64,000 bases of DNA from Dimorphilus gyrociliatus (taxonomy: Eukaryota > Annelida > Polychaeta > Dinophilidae), in the NCBI GenBank assembly GCA_904063045.1, contig CAJFCJ010000002.1, forward strand, positions 620,001 through 684,000, in the 5' to 3' direction. Shown here piece by piece: positions 62,529 through 64,000 of this stretch. Each line of letters starts with the position of its first letter. Positions within the stretch are counted from its first letter, which is position 1. A model generated the notes under the pieces. That model saw only the letters and a list, made by a program, of their open reading frames with translations. It had not been told where the DNA came from and ran no database searches. A program made the position numbers and the translations under genes.

Positions 62529-64000
62529 TAGGATCTATTTTGTTGTCTTTGATTACGAATTAATATTTAATATAATGGTTTGAAACAAAGTCACAAACTT
62601 TTAATTGCATTGTTGTAGTGTTTCTATGACTATATAAGTATATTTCATCAAAACTTAAATTCTAATATTAAAGAGTTTCTGATAGAGAGTACACTAAGCC
62701 ATCTATCTCATAAAAAAGAACTCCAGTCATAACTTTCCCTTACAAGTATATGACTTGACTTGGTGATTAAAAACCGTTATTTCCTGTATTGAAACAATAA
62801 TGGCTTGGGTGGAATGTTATTAAACATAGCTCGGGGCACTTTTACCTGTGTAATGCTTATAAATATATGACGAAATGATTATAAATAAATATGCTTAAAT
62901 TGTCTTAAGAGAAAACATGAGAAATTTTAAATGAAAAATTGCTGTATATTAGGAGAAAGGAAATTAAGCATAAAAAGCGAGTAAAGATTGAAATTTTCCT
63001 ATATAAAGATATAAAGATAAAATATCTATGCTAATTATCAATTTTCTACGAAAAATTAATGAGAAAAAACATTATTATCGATCGCTTCAGAGCTATGAGA
63101 AACTGTTTAGTTTTTTAACGGAAGGGACTCAGAGATATGTAGTTAATTATGCAATATAAGATTCTTTTAATCAGACCCATCAGTGAAATTGGTATAAAAT
63201 ATTTACAACCAGTAGCTGGTATCTAGATTTTAAATTCCCTGCAAAGAAACTCACTCTTATACCAACATAAAAATATTTCAAATATTTCATGAAAGATTGC
63301 TTGTGTAATCAATAATCCGAGGTTTCTTTCTATTCACTTGATCATTGATTCCACGAATTTTAGAAACAATTATTACAATATATCCTAGGAAATTTACCGT
63401 ACATCATTTCAGTTAATGAGAAAATATTTAATATATGATATTCGACTTATATAAATCAACTACATTCTCAATTGGAAAATAAAAAAACGCAGGCGAGATC
63501 TGTTTTGGATTGACAGTGTGAATCATCAGCAAAGCAGATTTGTGCTCTTTCCATCGAAAATGCATATAGAACTGTATAGAAAAGTATAGCTCTCCCCCTG
63601 TGTTCATAATACACATATCGTATTCGACAAACCATAGCAAATTTACACAAGATAGCCGAAACAATAGAAATGAATCGTCTGCCGGAAATGACGGTGAAAG
63701 CGTAAAAGGGATTTCCTAGACGCGAACCTATTACTATTTTTACGATTAACTTTAATTGCTGGCGTCATCATTTGTAGAATAAATTGATTGAAATCATTTT
63801 ACTCGAAACCAGTCGATTTTCAAGTCGAGTGCCCCCTCTGTGATGCGGTAGGACGTCCAAAGTAGAAGCGTCTATTGATCGCGCATTATGCAGACGGCGT
63901 CACACAGAGACGCTCAGCGCGCGCGTTCTGGTCATTCTGCTTGGTTACTAGTCTCTTTTGCTAGGAGATTTTTCTCTCGTTAATGTGGAAATTAATCGAT
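62529..64000. other. Probable first intron, promoter-like GC block at the right edge
   Basis: AT-rich without recognised exons to about 63.7 kb. From about 63830 to 63960 the sequence becomes CG-rich (GCGCATTATGCAGACGGCGT; GCTCAGCGCGCGCG), suggesting another promoter at or beyond the edge. Minus frames at 63428-63664 overlap each other and look like chance. Confidence 0.4.

Noticed and set aside
63428-63664. Two overlapping minus frames near the right edge
   Set aside because: Different frames of the same DNA, no motif, no splice context.

Overview
The window is nuclear DNA of a multicellular animal. It is AT-rich, its genes are split by many short introns (about 45-100 bp, GT..AG, often with GTTTGT or GTAAGT donors), and the products are animal signalling, ciliary and chromatin proteins. 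Compact genes beside a few genes with many far-flung 5' exons suggest a small-genome invertebrate, perhaps a spiralian such as a miniaturised annelid. That placement is inference. I see no intact transposon, rRNA, tRNA or CRISPR array.

Left third (1-19.5 kb). From 1 to 13.1 kb there is little coding sequence: short minus-strand exons spaced 1.5-5 kb apart. Each is open, ends at a splice donor and stops in the same codon phase (phase 2), as expected for alternative first exons of one gene whose shared body lies left of the window. Arg-Arg-x-Ser/Thr ends and a WPSS motif suggest a long-form cAMP phosphodiesterase 4 (dunce family), a hypothesis only. At 14.8-17.5 kb (minus) lies a two-exon, single-pass membrane protein of unknown family, with a perfect CRE 154 bp upstream of its ATG.

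Centre (19.5-50.7 kb). A MAST kinase (minus, 19.6-32.9 kb) has a compact body and at least four alternative 5' starts. It is followed by MAP3K1/MEKK1 (minus, SWIM, RING, kinase), an unrecognised minus ORF, an unrecognised multi-exon plus-strand gene, MIER1 (plus, ELM2-SANT), a divergent cytochrome P450 (minus), the tubulin polyglutamylase TTLL7 (minus) and, divergently from TTLL7, a TRIR (C19orf43) orthologue (plus).

Right (51-64 kb). A latrophilin-like adhesion GPCR (minus) is followed by a 2.3 kb gene-free stretch, a typical 2-Cys peroxiredoxin with two alternative first exons (plus), a divergent PNPO-like protein (minus) with a partial duplicate behind it, a G-protein gamma subunit (plus) and the first coding exon of a gene that runs on to the right.

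The genes are ordinary animal loci, not an operon. Shared themes are kinase and cAMP/G-protein signalling (possible PDE4, MAST, MAP3K1, latrophilin, G-gamma), microtubules and cilia (MAST, TTLL7, X-box-like elements) and redox/B6 chemistry (peroxiredoxin, PNPO-like). The most unusual structure is the dense use of alternative 5' exons on the minus strand between 1.7 and 33 kb.
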